This document shows positions 37,758 to 47,532 of a stretch of 64,000 nucleotides of DNA, in pieces (position 1 is the stretch's first letter; each line of letters starts with the position of its first letter). The stretch spans positions 1 to 64,000 of the forward strand of contig DATEDI010000010.1 of NCBI GenBank assembly GCA_035281745.1. The letters are read 5' to 3'. The position numbers and the translations under genes were made by a program. Under the pieces are notes generated by a model. It saw only the letters and a list, made by a program, of their open reading frames with translations. It had not been told where the DNA came from and ran no database searches. Source of the DNA: 66-474 sp035281745 (GTDB taxonomy: Bacteria > Pseudomonadota > Gammaproteobacteria > Xanthomonadales > Rhodanobacteraceae).

Positions 37758-38915
37758 TCAAATGGGGGCCTCGACGGCGCGGGGATCGTCCAGCACCTCA
37801 TCGTAGGTTTCCAGCGTGCGGCGGATCACGATGCGCTCGTCGAACTTTGCCAAGGCCTTTGCGCGCGCCGCCAAGCCCAGCTTCCGCGCCAGTTCCGGAG
37901 CATCCAGAAGGCGCACGATGGCCGTGCACAAGGCTTCGGCATCGCGCGGCGGCACGATCAACCCGTCGACGCCGTCGGTGACGACATCCCGGCAACCCGG
38001 CATGTCGGTGGTGATCAACGGTGTCGCGCAGGCGGCGGCTTCGATCAGCGATTTCGGCAACCCTTCGCGGTAATAGCTCGGCAACACGAAAATGTCGGTA
38101 GACGCGAACAACGCCGGCATGTCGTCGACGTGGCCGATCCACTCGACGAGACCGTCATCGACCCAGCCGCGCACGCTGGCTTCCGGGACCGCCGCGGGAT
38201 TGCCGGGGTCGGAAGCGCCAGCCAGCAGGAATCGCACCCGCCGGCCTTGCGCGCGCAGCGTGCGCGAAGCTTGCACGTATTCCTTGACGCCCTTTTCCCA
38301 CAACAGCCGCGCCGCGAGCAGCACGCGTGGCGGATCATTGCATGCGCGCGTTTGCGGCACGAAGCGATTGCAGTCCACGCCGGAACCCGCGATCACGCGC
38401 ACGCGGGCATCTTCGATCAAGCGATGATCGAGGAACATCCGCGCGTCATCGTGGTTCTGCAGGATCAATCGCGAACGTCGGCCGCGCAACGCGAATCGCA
38501 TCAGTGCGCGGACCAGCGGCCGCAGCAGGCGCGCGCGCCGATCGTTGCTGGCGAACACGTAGCCCAGGCCGGCGACCGCGTTGATGCGCGCCGGTACCCC
38601 GGTCAGCATCGCGGCGATCGAACCGTACACGGCACACTTGATGGTGAAGTTGTGCACCAGCGCCGGTTGTTCGCGCCGGAACAAGGCAACGAGTTCGGCG
38701 AGCGCGCGCAGCTCGCGCAGCGGGTTCAGGCTGCGGCGGTCCATCGCCGGCAACGGTTCCCAGCGCAGGCCGAGTTCGCGGAAGCGCGCACCGTATTCGC
38801 CGGGCGGTGAAATCAGCAGCACCTCGTGCCCGGCCGTCTGCACCGCCCGCGCCAGCGATCGCCGGAAGTTGTAGAGATACCAGTCGGTGTTGGCGAACAG
38901 GATGATCTTGGACAT
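37758..38915 (-). CDS. Glycosyltransferase family 4 protein
   Basis: A GT-B fold glycosyltransferase of 385 residues, start ATG at 38915 (MSKIILFANTDWYLYNFRRS). The acceptor half has the NFRRSLARAVQ and NFTIKCAVYGS segments typical of PglA/WbpY-like enzymes. The donor half has VLLAARLLWEKGVKEYV and the EX7E element EGLPKSLIEAAAC. It is the last gene of the leftward exopolysaccharide operon, 17 bp after the secreted protein gene. Sugar specificity unknown. Confidence 0.92.
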   Translation of the reverse strand: MSKIILFANTDWYLYNFRRSLARAVQTAGHEVLLISPPGEYGARFRELGLRWEPLPAMDRRSLNPLRELRALAELVALFRREQPALVHNFTIKCAVYGSIAAMLTGVPARINAVAGLGYVFASNDRRARLLRPLVRALMRFALRGRRSRLILQNHDDARMFLDHRLIEDARVRVIAGSGVDCNRFVPQTRACNDPPRVLLAARLLWEKGVKEYVQASRTLRAQGRRVRFLLAGASDPGNPAAVPEASVRGWVDDGLVEWIGHVDDMPALFASTDIFVLPSYYREGLPKSLIEAAACATPLITTDMPGCRDVVTDGVDGLIVPPRDAEALCTAIVRLLDAPELARKLGLAARAKALAKFDERIVIRRTLETYDEVLDDPRAVEAPI

Positions 38916-38932
38916 GCGGTCCCCCGATGGGG

Positions 38933-40030
38933 TTACTTCCTGCAACTCGTCTCCACGCGATGCACTGCATCCGTGAACTGGTTGAAGTCGGACGTCACCG
39001 GACCGCGCGCGTAGGGGCCGTCGGTCTGCCACGCGCTGCCATGCCCGTAGATCCAGACGTACTGGCTGGCCGCCGCATAAGCCGCCTCCAGGCGCCCCTC
39101 GAATTTCGCCGGCTTCTCGCGTTTGGATTTGTCGGTCTTGGTGGGGCCGAGCGGCCACAGGCCCGGCGCCGCGGTGAGGTTCATCGACGCCGCACTCTTG
39201 CCCATCAACTGGGCGTAGTCGCCTTCGGTGCGTTGCACCGATGGTTGCATGCCTTGGGCATAACGGCTGTAGGTCTGTTCCATGCCGATCGCGACATGGC
39301 TCCAAGCCACGGACAACAGCCCCTTCACGAACGGCACGGCCAGCTCGTAGCGGTCGTAGGGCGGCACCTTCTTCCCGGCTTTCAGCTTGTGAACGCCGGA
39401 CTTGATCCGTTGCAGCAGCGTCGCGTAGGCCTGGGTCTGGTCCATGACGTCCGGCAGGATGAACAGTGTCATGTCGGGATATGCGTCGTGCATCGCCTGG
39501 CCGATCGCGCGTCCTTCCTGCTCGATGGTCGTCGCGAGTTCCGGGCCAGCCGCGGGTCCGCCCCAAGTGGGCGTGTAGGGCTCCAGATCCAGCGCGACGC
39601 CTTTCAGCTTGGCATACTTGGCCAGCATCGCCGCGTGCTTGAAACGCGTGATGACCGCATCGTTTGCCTTTTTGTTGTTCCAGTCATGCGGCTTGTAAAG
39701 CGCGACCTTGATGAAGTTGTCGGTCACGCCGGATGGCGCGTAGGTGGACTGGAATTTGGCGACGTTCTGCCACAGCGCGCTTTGGGGATCCGTCCCGACG
39801 TCTTCCTTCCAGTTGTCCATTACGTTTTTCAGGAAGAAGCCCTGCATGCCGACGGTCTGGCCCCAATAGGCGGCCTGTTCGGCGGTGGTCTGCGAGCGGT
39901 AGTCGACGCCATCGAACATCAAGAGTTTCGGGCACGCCGCCAAGGCAACGTGCCATGGCCCGGCCAGCAGCACCAGCAGTGCCACAAGTCCGGTGGTCCT
40001 GAATGAAAACCGATGCGCTCCTCCTTGCAT
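38933..40030 (-). CDS. Secreted protein of unknown function in the exopolysaccharide cluster (glycosidase-like)
   Basis: A 365-residue exported protein. The signal peptide (1-31) ends HVALA. Only two cysteines remain in the mature part, Cys33 near the N-terminus and Cys363 near the C-terminus, probably disulfide-bonded. Segments such as LKGVALDLEPYTPTWGG (a strand ending in an acidic residue) and MTLFILPDV resemble the strands of TIM-barrel glycoside hydrolases. The acidic Glu-containing loop could be catalytic, but this is inference. Placement within the polymer operon suggests trimming or handling of the polysaccharide in the periplasm. Confidence 0.8.
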   Translation of the reverse strand: MQGGAHRFSFRTTGLVALLVLLAGPWHVALAACPKLLMFDGVDYRSQTTAEQAAYWGQTVGMQGFFLKNVMDNWKEDVGTDPQSALWQNVAKFQSTYAPSGVTDNFIKVALYKPHDWNNKKANDAVITRFKHAAMLAKYAKLKGVALDLEPYTPTWGGPAAGPELATTIEQEGRAIGQAMHDAYPDMTLFILPDVMDQTQAYATLLQRIKSGVHKLKAGKKVPPYDRYELAVPFVKGLLSVAWSHVAIGMEQTYSRYAQGMQPSVQRTEGDYAQLMGKSAASMNLTAAPGLWPLGPTKTDKSKREKPAKFEGRLEAAYAAASQYVWIYGHGSAWQTDGPYARGPVTSDFNQFTDAVHRVETSCRK

Positions 40031-40138
40031 GTTGCACGCTCCTTCCGCCGATCCTCGGCGGTCCGGGCCTCACGCGGTGTGCGCCGCGCAAGAACGAGAT
40101 GTTTGCGAAGCCGCGCGATTCCATCGATGCCATCGACG

Positions 40139-40834
40139 CTAAGCGTCGCCATTCGCATGTTGCGGCTTCGACCTCAACAGGAAAATCAATTCCTGCGAAA
40201 CTGCCGGGGCGATCCACGTTTTCGCCACGACGTCGAAATGCGGTTGCAACTCCGCGAGCGCCTCGGAGATGTGGCAGAAGCACAAGGTATCCTTCTGCCC
40301 GCCGAATATCGCGGCGCGGGTTCTGCGTCGCAACTTGTGGAACCCGTTTTCGATTCCGTACGAAATGATTGCGTACGGCGCGACGCGCGCGAGCTCCTTC
40401 AGCATGCGCACGCGCAGCCCGGAAGGCACACGGTGCATCAGCCGCAAGCACACCGCCACGTCGAACGCGGCATCGGCGAACTCGCCCAGCTCCGCCGCGT
40501 CCGCCACCTGAAAGCTGACGTCCGGATGACCGACGCGTGAGAACTCGGTCTCCGCGCGCTTCAACATGCTCGCGGAAATGTCGGAGGCAACGACGCGGGT
40601 GCCCAGTGACGCGAACACGCCGGCGAGTTTTCCGGTTCCCGCGGGAATGTCCAGCGCACTGCGGTGCGGCACCCGCTCCAGCATGTCCTTCACCGCCCGG
40701 CGCTCGCGCCGCGCCACCACCCGCGATGGAAGATTGCGCCAGCCGCTGCGCGACATGAACATGTCGTGGTAGCGTTGCGCGGTGGCTTCATTCTGGTAGA
40801 AGGTGCGGGTGTCGCGCTCGTAATCAAAATTCAT
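40139..40834 (-). CDS. SAM-dependent class I methyltransferase
   Basis: A 231-residue methyltransferase from the ATG at 40834 (MNFDYERDTRTFYQNEATAQR). Motif I is ALDIPAGTGKLA, then VVASDISASML (motif II acidic residue) and FDVAVCLRLMHRV (motif III area). It overlaps the upstream kinase gene by 11 bp. Given the neighbours it probably methylates a sugar or a lipid-linked intermediate; small-molecule specificity cannot be read. Confidence 0.9.
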   Translation of the reverse strand: MNFDYERDTRTFYQNEATAQRYHDMFMSRSGWRNLPSRVVARRERRAVKDMLERVPHRSALDIPAGTGKLAGVFASLGTRVVASDISASMLKRAETEFSRVGHPDVSFQVADAAELGEFADAAFDVAVCLRLMHRVPSGLRVRMLKELARVAPYAIISYGIENGFHKLRRRTRAAIFGGQKDTLCFCHISEALAELQPHFDVVAKTWIAPAVSQELIFLLRSKPQHANGDA

Positions 40835-41729
40835 GTCGGGCGGCCCACCTCTCGAGCTGCAGGAAATAAGCAGACAAATACGGCCGTCCAAGGATGCGTG
40901 GCACACCATGCAGCGTGTGCAAAGCCTTCTCCGCAAAATGCCGTCTCATTGCGATCGTTTCGTGCAGGAAATAGTTCAGCAATATCGGATCGGTCGAACG
41001 CGATGCGGCGCGCTCGTAGACCGACACCAAATCGCCAATGTGAAAGTGTCTCCATATTCTGGGCGAACCGCCTTTACCCCAGTTAACCATCAGCAGTGAA
41101 ATGATGAAACGCGCGATGTCATTTTCCGGCACGCCGCGTGACACGACCTGCGGATCGAAGAACAGCCACGCGTGGCGATGTTGGTCGAACCTGAAATTGC
41201 GAACTTCGAAGCCTTCGATGCACAACGTGCGCGGGCATTCGTCGATCCGTCGCAACACCTCGGCGCCGGGACGAAGGTAGCCATCCGTCCGGTAATCTTT
41301 CAGTGGGTAGTGCGAAATCGCATCGGCAGCCGCGCCGTGCAGCTGCGCCAGCAAGGACAGCGCATTGCCCAGCGCCGCCGCGCGCTCAGTGCAGTCGCCA
41401 TCGCGTCGCAGCAGCGTCTCGCGCAGGTCCGGACCGGACAAGCGGGGATACACGACGCAGCCATGATCCCGCTGCAGCGGCGCGCAAGCGTGTTCGCCGA
41501 AGCGGTGCAACAGCAGCATGTCGTCATGTTCGCGGCGGGCATCTTCGATGCACCCGCGGTCGAGCCAGTCGCGGGCGGGATCGTCGCCGCGGCGAAACAG
41601 CTTGTAGAAGCGATCGCCGGAACACGCTACCCAGGATTCCTTGCGCGGCGCGAATGCGAGCGCATCGATCCATGCCGCGTCTTCTTTGGCGGGAGCTGCT
41701 TCCACGCTGGTGGCGGCCTGCGCGTTCAT
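40824..41729 (-). CDS. Lipopolysaccharide/sugar kinase family protein
   Basis: A 301-residue protein of the protein-kinase-like LPS kinase group (InaA/RfaY-like). The start is the ATG at 41729, overlapping the asparagine synthase stop as ATGA. There is a kinase-like N lobe (FYKLFRRGDDP), VYPRLSGPDLRETLL in the hinge area, IEGFEVRNFRFDQHRHAWLF as the catalytic-loop equivalent and FFDPQ in place of the usual DFG. Likely phosphorylates a sugar residue, but the altered motif makes activity uncertain. Confidence 0.8.
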   Translation of the reverse strand: MNAQAATSVEAAPAKEDAAWIDALAFAPRKESWVACSGDRFYKLFRRGDDPARDWLDRGCIEDARREHDDMLLLHRFGEHACAPLQRDHGCVVYPRLSGPDLRETLLRRDGDCTERAAALGNALSLLAQLHGAAADAISHYPLKDYRTDGYLRPGAEVLRRIDECPRTLCIEGFEVRNFRFDQHRHAWLFFDPQVVSRGVPENDIARFIISLLMVNWGKGGSPRIWRHFHIGDLVSVYERAASRSTDPILLNYFLHETIAMRRHFAEKALHTLHGVPRILGRPYLSAYFLQLERWAARHEF

Positions 41730-43738
41730 GCGGCGACCACGTCGCGCGATGGCAGCTGCTGTCGCCCGGCTTCCGCAAGCCATGCCTGGAACATCAGCAC
41801 GTCCCACAGCCGCGGACCTTCCTCGGCGTGGCCGGAAAGATGGCGGTCCAGCAGTTGCCTGACCTGCCGGGGCTCGAAATAGCCCTGCTCGCGCAGCCGC
41901 CGCTCGTCCAGCAAGGTTTCCGCCCAGTCGCGCAGCGGGCCGCGCAGCCATGCGCCGATCGGCACGCCGAAACCCTGTTTCGGGCGAGCCATCAGCGACT
42001 CCGGTACGTAGCGGTAGAGCACTTGCCGGAGCAGCCACTTGCCCTTGCCGTCGCGAACTTTCTGTTCGATCGGCACGCGCCAGGAAAACTCCACCACGCG
42101 GTGATCGAGCAGTGGCACCCGCGCTTCCAGGCTCACCGCCATGCTCGCGCGGTCGACCTTGGCGAGGATGTCGCCCGGCAGATAGGTGACGAGATCGTTG
42201 AACATCATCCGTTCGATGAGCGCGTCCGTATCCGACGCGACCACCGGATTGCCGATCTGCGGTGAAGGCTCATTGCCACGCAGCACCACGTCCGTCGGGC
42301 GCCGATGGTGCGACAACATCAGCCGGTAGCGTTCGTCGGCCGAGCCGGCTTCCAGCATTCGCGCCAGCACCGCGACCTTGGCGCGCGGCCGGCGCATCTT
42401 CTTGCCCGACGGCAGGCAGGCATTGACGCCGGCAAGCACGGATTCGTAAAACCCGGGGTGGCGCGACAGCGAACGCGCCGCACCCCGCTGCAGCGCTATC
42501 GGTACCCGACCCAAGCTTCGCTCAATCCTGCGGCCCGCGAAGTAGCGACGATAACCGCCGAACAATTCGTCGCCGCCATCGCCCGAAAGGCTGACCGTGA
42601 CGTTGCGTCTTGCCATCTGCGCGACCAGGAAGGTGGGGATCTGTGAGGAATCGGAAAACGGTTCGTCGAACATGCCGGGCAACTGCGGCACCACGTCCAG
42701 CGCATCCTGCGCGGTGACGTACAGTTCGTGATGGTCGGTGCCGAGCTGCTTCGCAACCGCGCGCGCATGCACCGCCTCGTCAAAACCCTTTTCGCGGAAG
42801 CCGATGGAAAACGTCTGCACCGGACGTGGGGACTGCGCCTGCATCAGTGCGACCACCAGCGACGAATCGATGCCGCCGGAAAGGAATGCGCCCAGGGGCA
42901 CGTCCGCTTCCATGCGCAGCGCCACCGCGTCGCGCAGCAGGCGGTCCAGTTCATCGGCCGCTTCATTGTCGGGCAGGCGCAGGCGATCGGTCATGCCAGC
43001 CGTCGCGACGTCCCGCGCTGACCAGAATGCCTGGGTGTTCGCGGCCAGCAGGGATTCGTCCGCCGGTGCCTTCAGCATGTCGCTGGTCGACAGCGTGAGC
43101 ACCGTGCCCGGCTGGAGCTTCCGCACGCCCTCGTAGATGGAATGCGGCGCCGCGATGTAGTCATGGCGCAGCAGCAGGCACAGCGCGTCGCGATCGATCG
43201 CATTGTCAAACCCCGGCATCGCCGTCACGGCTTTCAGCTCCGACGCGAACACCAGGCATGTGCCGACCCAGCCGTAGTACAGCGGCTTGATGCCGAGTCG
43301 ATCGCGCACCAGCGACAACGCGCGTTCGCGGCGATCCCACAAGGCAAACGCAAACATGCCGATGAAGCGCTGCAAGGCTTCGTCGAGACCCCACTGCTCG
43401 ATCGCGGCCAGGATCACCTCCGTGTCGGAATGTCCGCGGAACGCGGCGCCGAGTTTCACCAGCTCCTGCCGCAGCGCGCGATGGTTGTAGACCTCACCGT
43501 TGTAGACGATCACGAAACGGCCGCTGGACGACACCATCGGCTGGTGGCCTTCCGGCGAAAGATCGATCACCGAAAGCCGCCGGTGGCCCAGCGCGATGCC
43601 GGCCGCAGCGTCCTGAAAGAAGCCTTCGTCGTCCGGTCCGCGATGACGAATCGCATCGGTCATGCGCCGCAGCACCGCGCCGGCGTCGTCCGCGCGAAAG
43701 TGGTGGGTGCTGTCCCAGAATCCGGCTATTCCACACAT
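41726..43738 (-). CDS. asnB: Asparagine synthase (glutamine-hydrolyzing)
   Basis: Two-domain amidotransferase of 670 residues, start ATG at 43738 so that Cys2 (MCGIAGFW) is the glutaminase nucleophile. The C-terminal synthetase has the PP-loop SGGIDSSLVVALM and SLSGDGGDELFGGYRRYF. AsnB-like genes occur in many exopolysaccharide and O-antigen clusters, where they may amidate uronic acids or other acidic sugars. Here it precedes the kinase and methyltransferase genes, supporting such a modifying role over general asparagine supply. Confidence 0.93.
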   Translation of the reverse strand: MCGIAGFWDSTHHFRADDAGAVLRRMTDAIRHRGPDDEGFFQDAAAGIALGHRRLSVIDLSPEGHQPMVSSSGRFVIVYNGEVYNHRALRQELVKLGAAFRGHSDTEVILAAIEQWGLDEALQRFIGMFAFALWDRRERALSLVRDRLGIKPLYYGWVGTCLVFASELKAVTAMPGFDNAIDRDALCLLLRHDYIAAPHSIYEGVRKLQPGTVLTLSTSDMLKAPADESLLAANTQAFWSARDVATAGMTDRLRLPDNEAADELDRLLRDAVALRMEADVPLGAFLSGGIDSSLVVALMQAQSPRPVQTFSIGFREKGFDEAVHARAVAKQLGTDHHELYVTAQDALDVVPQLPGMFDEPFSDSSQIPTFLVAQMARRNVTVSLSGDGGDELFGGYRRYFAGRRIERSLGRVPIALQRGAARSLSRHPGFYESVLAGVNACLPSGKKMRRPRAKVAVLARMLEAGSADERYRLMLSHHRRPTDVVLRGNEPSPQIGNPVVASDTDALIERMMFNDLVTYLPGDILAKVDRASMAVSLEARVPLLDHRVVEFSWRVPIEQKVRDGKGKWLLRQVLYRYVPESLMARPKQGFGVPIGAWLRGPLRDWAETLLDERRLREQGYFEPRQVRQLLDRHLSGHAEEGPRLWDVLMFQAWLAEAGRQQLPSRDVVAA

Positions 43739-43829
43739 CGTGATCAGCTCCCGACGAGAGATGGATCGGGTATTGCGGCGACGATGCCGCCGCCATGACG
43801 CGTTGGTCGAGCGCGCCTGCAGGGAATGA

Positions 43830-44969
43830 TCAATGGGCGGCGCATGACAGCCTCGCGATGTCCTGGTACAGATCGGCGTACTGGCGCGCGCCGGCATCGA
43901 TGGCGTAGTGCTGGATGACGCGCGAACGCGCACGCTGCCCAAGCGTGCGCCTCGCTTCGGCGCCGAGCGCCGCCAATGTTGCCCAAGCGTCGCCCAGTGC
44001 GACCGGATCGCGCGGCGGCACCACCGTGCCGGTGTCGTCCACGATCGCCGACGCGTCGCCGACGTCGGTCACCACGCAAGGCACGCCGCACGCCATCGCT
44101 TCCGCCGTGGCGTTGGGAAAGGCTTCGCCCCACGCGGACGACGAAGCGGCGATATCCAGCGCGTTGTCGATGGCCGCGATGTCGCTGCGTCGCCCGCACA
44201 AACGTATACGGTCGCGCAAGCCCAACTGGTCGATCAGCGCGCCGAGGTCCTGATTCGCGGCATCGGCGCCCTCGCCCACCAGCACGAAAATCGAATGCGG
44301 ATGCATTTCGCCGAGTCGCTTCGCCGCGTGCAGGAAGGTGGCGTGATCCTTCATGGGATGTACGCGCGCCACCAGGCCGACCACAAGCGCATCGGCCGGG
44401 ATGTCCAGCTCGGCACGCACCCGCGCGCGTTCGGCAGCGCGCGGCGCGAACTCGGCGGTGTCGAAGCCGTTCGGGATCACCACCGAGCGCGCGTCGTCGT
44501 AACCGAATGCGACGTGCTGCGCGCGGCTCACCGCGGCATTGAAGATGATTCGCGCCGGGCGTCGCGACAGCCGTGCGCCCGCCCGGATCACCCAGCGCGT
44601 GGCGCGCTTTTCGTGCGCCAGTGCATGCAGCGAATGACGGATGTTCCACACCACCGGCGCGGCGTCGCCCCAGCCGGCCATCGCAGCCATCAGGTTGGCG
44701 TGGTACATCCAGCTCTGGATCACGTCGTAATGGTTGCTGCGCAGCATCCGCCGCAGCCGCAGCACTTCGTGCGGAAACAGACGGCCGGGATGCATGCCGA
44801 GGTGATGCAGCTCGGCCGACTCCGCGAACATTGCGCTCATGCTGCCTTCCGCGCCGAGCGCGATCACGGCGTGCTCGAAGTCGGGCGGACGCAGCGTCTG
44901 CACCAGCCGGTACAGCGCCGCCTGCGCGCCACCCGTGCCGAGTCCGGTGATGACGTGACAGATTTTCAT
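43830..44969 (-). CDS. Glycosyltransferase family 4 protein
   Basis: A 379-residue GT-B glycosyltransferase from the ATG at 44969 (MKICHVITGLGTGGAQAALYR) with GGGGGA upstream. Donor-binding half: VVGLVARVHPMKDHATFLHAA and the acidic EX7E-like segment WGEAFPNATAEAMACG. It is one of four GT4 genes in the locus; it resembles the enzyme at 46309-47532 over the second half (GEAFPNATAEAMACG versus GESFPNVIAEAMACG). Confidence 0.93.
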   Translation of the reverse strand: MKICHVITGLGTGGAQAALYRLVQTLRPPDFEHAVIALGAEGSMSAMFAESAELHHLGMHPGRLFPHEVLRLRRMLRSNHYDVIQSWMYHANLMAAMAGWGDAAPVVWNIRHSLHALAHEKRATRWVIRAGARLSRRPARIIFNAAVSRAQHVAFGYDDARSVVIPNGFDTAEFAPRAAERARVRAELDIPADALVVGLVARVHPMKDHATFLHAAKRLGEMHPHSIFVLVGEGADAANQDLGALIDQLGLRDRIRLCGRRSDIAAIDNALDIAASSSAWGEAFPNATAEAMACGVPCVVTDVGDASAIVDDTGTVVPPRDPVALGDAWATLAALGAEARRTLGQRARSRVIQHYAIDAGARQYADLYQDIARLSCAAH

Positions 44970-45085
44970 GCGCGCGGATTCCCCCTGCGCGCCTTGGCGG
45001 CCAGCTCGCAAGCGCGCATCGAAGTGATCGATTCGAAGGCGCCGCCGGGGCAATGCCGTTTCCTTTCGTGATGCATGGCTGTCTC

Positions 45086-46312
45086 TCAGGCGACAGGGTA
45101 GGTACTGTGGTGCAGGCGTTCATGCGGGTCCGGCGGCGGCTGCGCTTCGGTGAGGAAGTAGCGCCGCTTCTTCCTGAAGCGCCCCCGCAGCAGCGCGAGG
45201 ACGCCCACGTACTGGAAGATCACGATCAGCCCGTCGATCTGCACGCGGTGGCGTGGGCCCTGCAGCGTCGGGAACGCGCCGTACAGCAGCGTCATCATCA
45301 CGAAGTAGATGACCATGAACCGGCCCGTCATCTTCTTGTGCCGCCACAACGACACGATGCCGTAGCACTGCAGCGGCAGCATCGCCCAGAAGAACACCTG
45401 CGGCAGATTGAGGAACGCGTACTGCGGTTGCGTGTGGAAAGGAATCGGCGTCAGCATGAAACGCAGCACGCCCGTCACCGGATCGGAAAGGCGTGAGAGG
45501 AACTGGTGGATCGCGCCGCCAATGCTGCCGTGGCCAAGTTCGTGCACCACGACCGCCAGCGCGACGACGCCCGCAAGCCACAACCATGGGCTGCGGCGGC
45601 CGCGCCGCGAGGCCAGCAGACAGATACCGAACGCGGCGCCCAGCATCAGCGGCACGTAGAAGCGCGTGAGTGCCAGTATCAGCCCGCACAGGATCGTGAC
45701 CATCACCGCGCGTTTGGGCTTGCCGGTTTCGACCAGCGCCACGGCATACACCACGCCCGCTGTTCCGGTCGCGACCAGGATGTCCTTCAGGTTGGCGACG
45801 GTGGACCACGCGAGCAACGAAGGGCTGAGCGCGATGAACACGAACAGCCCGATGCTGGCGCGCCGGCCCATGCCGAGTCCCAACCGCGCGGCTTTCATCA
45901 GCATGCCGGCCGCGATGAAGGTCAGCAGGATGTTGGCCGCGACCGGTGCGAAATAGCCGTGCCCGAAAACCACCAGCGCGGATGCGTCGTAGACGTAATA
46001 GAAAAGATTGGCGCTTTTGACGGTGCTGCGGACGTAGTCGTAGTTGTGCATCAGATTGAAGATGCCGACCCCGTTCTGCACCAGTTCTTCGCCGAAGCGC
46101 AGGTATTTCCAGTCATCGAGGAACGTGAACGTGCCATCGAAGAGGAATCCGAAATAGATCAGGAACAGCCCCGACTTCAACGCAGCCACGCCGAGACTGA
46201 GACCCGCCCGGTGCGTGTAGGCGAGCGAGATCAGAAACCCGATCACCATGATCGCGATGGCGGGCCAGATCAGCTGGCCGATCGGGAATGGCTGGATGGA
46301 CGTGGCCATCAC
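45086..46312 (-). CDS. Polytopic membrane protein, candidate Wzy polysaccharide polymerase
   Basis: A 408-residue protein with about ten hydrophobic helices and periplasmic loops rich in aromatic and charged residues (DGTFTFLDDWKYLRFGEELV, SANLFYYVYDASALVVFGHG). The ATG at 46312 overlaps the upstream glycosyltransferase stop by ATGA. No close family assignment, but the flippase, co-polymerase and exporter genes of the same cluster leave the polymerase as the missing membrane component, and topology fits Wzy/EpsG-type enzymes. Confidence 0.75.
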   Translation of the reverse strand: MMATSIQPFPIGQLIWPAIAIMVIGFLISLAYTHRAGLSLGVAALKSGLFLIYFGFLFDGTFTFLDDWKYLRFGEELVQNGVGIFNLMHNYDYVRSTVKSANLFYYVYDASALVVFGHGYFAPVAANILLTFIAAGMLMKAARLGLGMGRRASIGLFVFIALSPSLLAWSTVANLKDILVATGTAGVVYAVALVETGKPKRAVMVTILCGLILALTRFYVPLMLGAAFGICLLASRRGRRSPWLWLAGVVALAVVVHELGHGSIGGAIHQFLSRLSDPVTGVLRFMLTPIPFHTQPQYAFLNLPQVFFWAMLPLQCYGIVSLWRHKKMTGRFMVIYFVMMTLLYGAFPTLQGPRHRVQIDGLIVIFQYVGVLALLRGRFRKKRRYFLTEAQPPPDPHERLHHSTYPVA

Positions 46313-47532
46313 GTTGTCCCGCCACCCGCGCAGACCGCCTTGAGCGCCGCCTTGGAATTGACCAGCAGCGTTTCCAGCGAATATGTTTCCACGATGCGCG
46401 CGCGCGCCGCTTCGTGCATCGCGCGTGCGGCTTGGTCATCGGTCAGCATCGGCAGCATGCTTTCGACCGCGGCGGCGAACGCTTCCGGATTGCGCGCCGC
46501 GACGGTCGCGCCGCAGGCGCCCACGATGCGTGCCGAATCGCCGACGTCGGTCACCACGCATGCCCGCCCGCAGGCCATCGCTTCCGCGATCACGTTGGGA
46601 AAGCTTTCGCCGTACGACGCGGAGGCCAGCAGATCCAGCGCGCTGTAGACCGCCGGCATGTCGCCGCGTGGCCCGGCCCAGATCAGGCGATCTTGCAGGC
46701 CCAGCGCTGCAGCCTTCGCCGCGAGTGATGCGGCATAGTCAAGCGAGCCTTCACCGACACACACGAAATGCCAGCGCGCATCGCGCACTGCGAGTTTCGC
46801 GGCGACTTTCAAAAATGTCGGATGATCCTTCATCAGATCCAGCCGGCCCACCAGACCGACCAGCAAGGCGTCATCCGGAATCCGCCATTCGCGGCGCAAT
46901 TGCGTACGCGCCTCGGCATCGAAGCTGAAGCGGCGCGTATCGATGCCATTCGGAATCACCCGCATCCGTGCGCGCGGATAACCGAGCGTGGCGTGGTGCC
47001 TTCCGCTTGCGTCGGAATTGACGATCACGAGATCCGCCATACGCGCGCACGCGCAACTGAAGCGGAAGGTCAGGCGCGCCATCCAGTCGTAGCGATCGCG
47101 ATCCATGTACGCCGAGCGCACGCCCCACACCACGCGCGTGCGTCGATGCGCCGCCTTGGCCAGCAACGCCAGCAGGTTGCCGACGGTGAGGTAGCCGTGC
47201 ACGACATCGGCATGGGTGGTGCGAAAGGTGCGCCACAGCCGCCACAGGAACCCGAACACGTCCCAGCGCCCGCGCTTGCGCAGATCGATCACCGGCACGC
47301 CGGCCTGCTCAAGCTCGCGCTGGAACGCATCGCCTGCGTAGAAACACGCTGCCGAAACATCCCAGCCGGATCGGCGCAGCGCTGTCGCCAGCGCCACCAA
47401 TTGCCGCTGCGCGCCGCCGCGCCCGAACGAACGGATCAGAAACAGGATGCGCGGATCACGGGCGGTTGCCTGGGCTACATCATCCGTGAGGTGACGCGGT
47501 CCCGCGACGAAATCGGATGGCGCAACGTTCAT
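46309..47532 (-). CDS. Glycosyltransferase family 4 protein
   Basis: A 407-residue GT-B glycosyltransferase from the ATG at 47532 (MNVAPSDFVAGPRHL), overlapping the next gene's stop by ATGA. It has RILFLIRSFGRGGAQRQLVA near the N-terminus, VVWGVRSAYMDRDRYDW, VGLVGRLDLMKDHPTFLKV and the EX7E-like SYGESFPNVIAEAMACG. Specificity unknown. Confidence 0.93.
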   Translation of the reverse strand: MNVAPSDFVAGPRHLTDDVAQATARDPRILFLIRSFGRGGAQRQLVALATALRRSGWDVSAACFYAGDAFQRELEQAGVPVIDLRKRGRWDVFGFLWRLWRTFRTTHADVVHGYLTVGNLLALLAKAAHRRTRVVWGVRSAYMDRDRYDWMARLTFRFSCACARMADLVIVNSDASGRHHATLGYPRARMRVIPNGIDTRRFSFDAEARTQLRREWRIPDDALLVGLVGRLDLMKDHPTFLKVAAKLAVRDARWHFVCVGEGSLDYAASLAAKAAALGLQDRLIWAGPRGDMPAVYSALDLLASASYGESFPNVIAEAMACGRACVVTDVGDSARIVGACGATVAARNPEAFAAAVESMLPMLTDDQAARAMHEAARARIVETYSLETLLVNSKAALKAVCAGGGTT

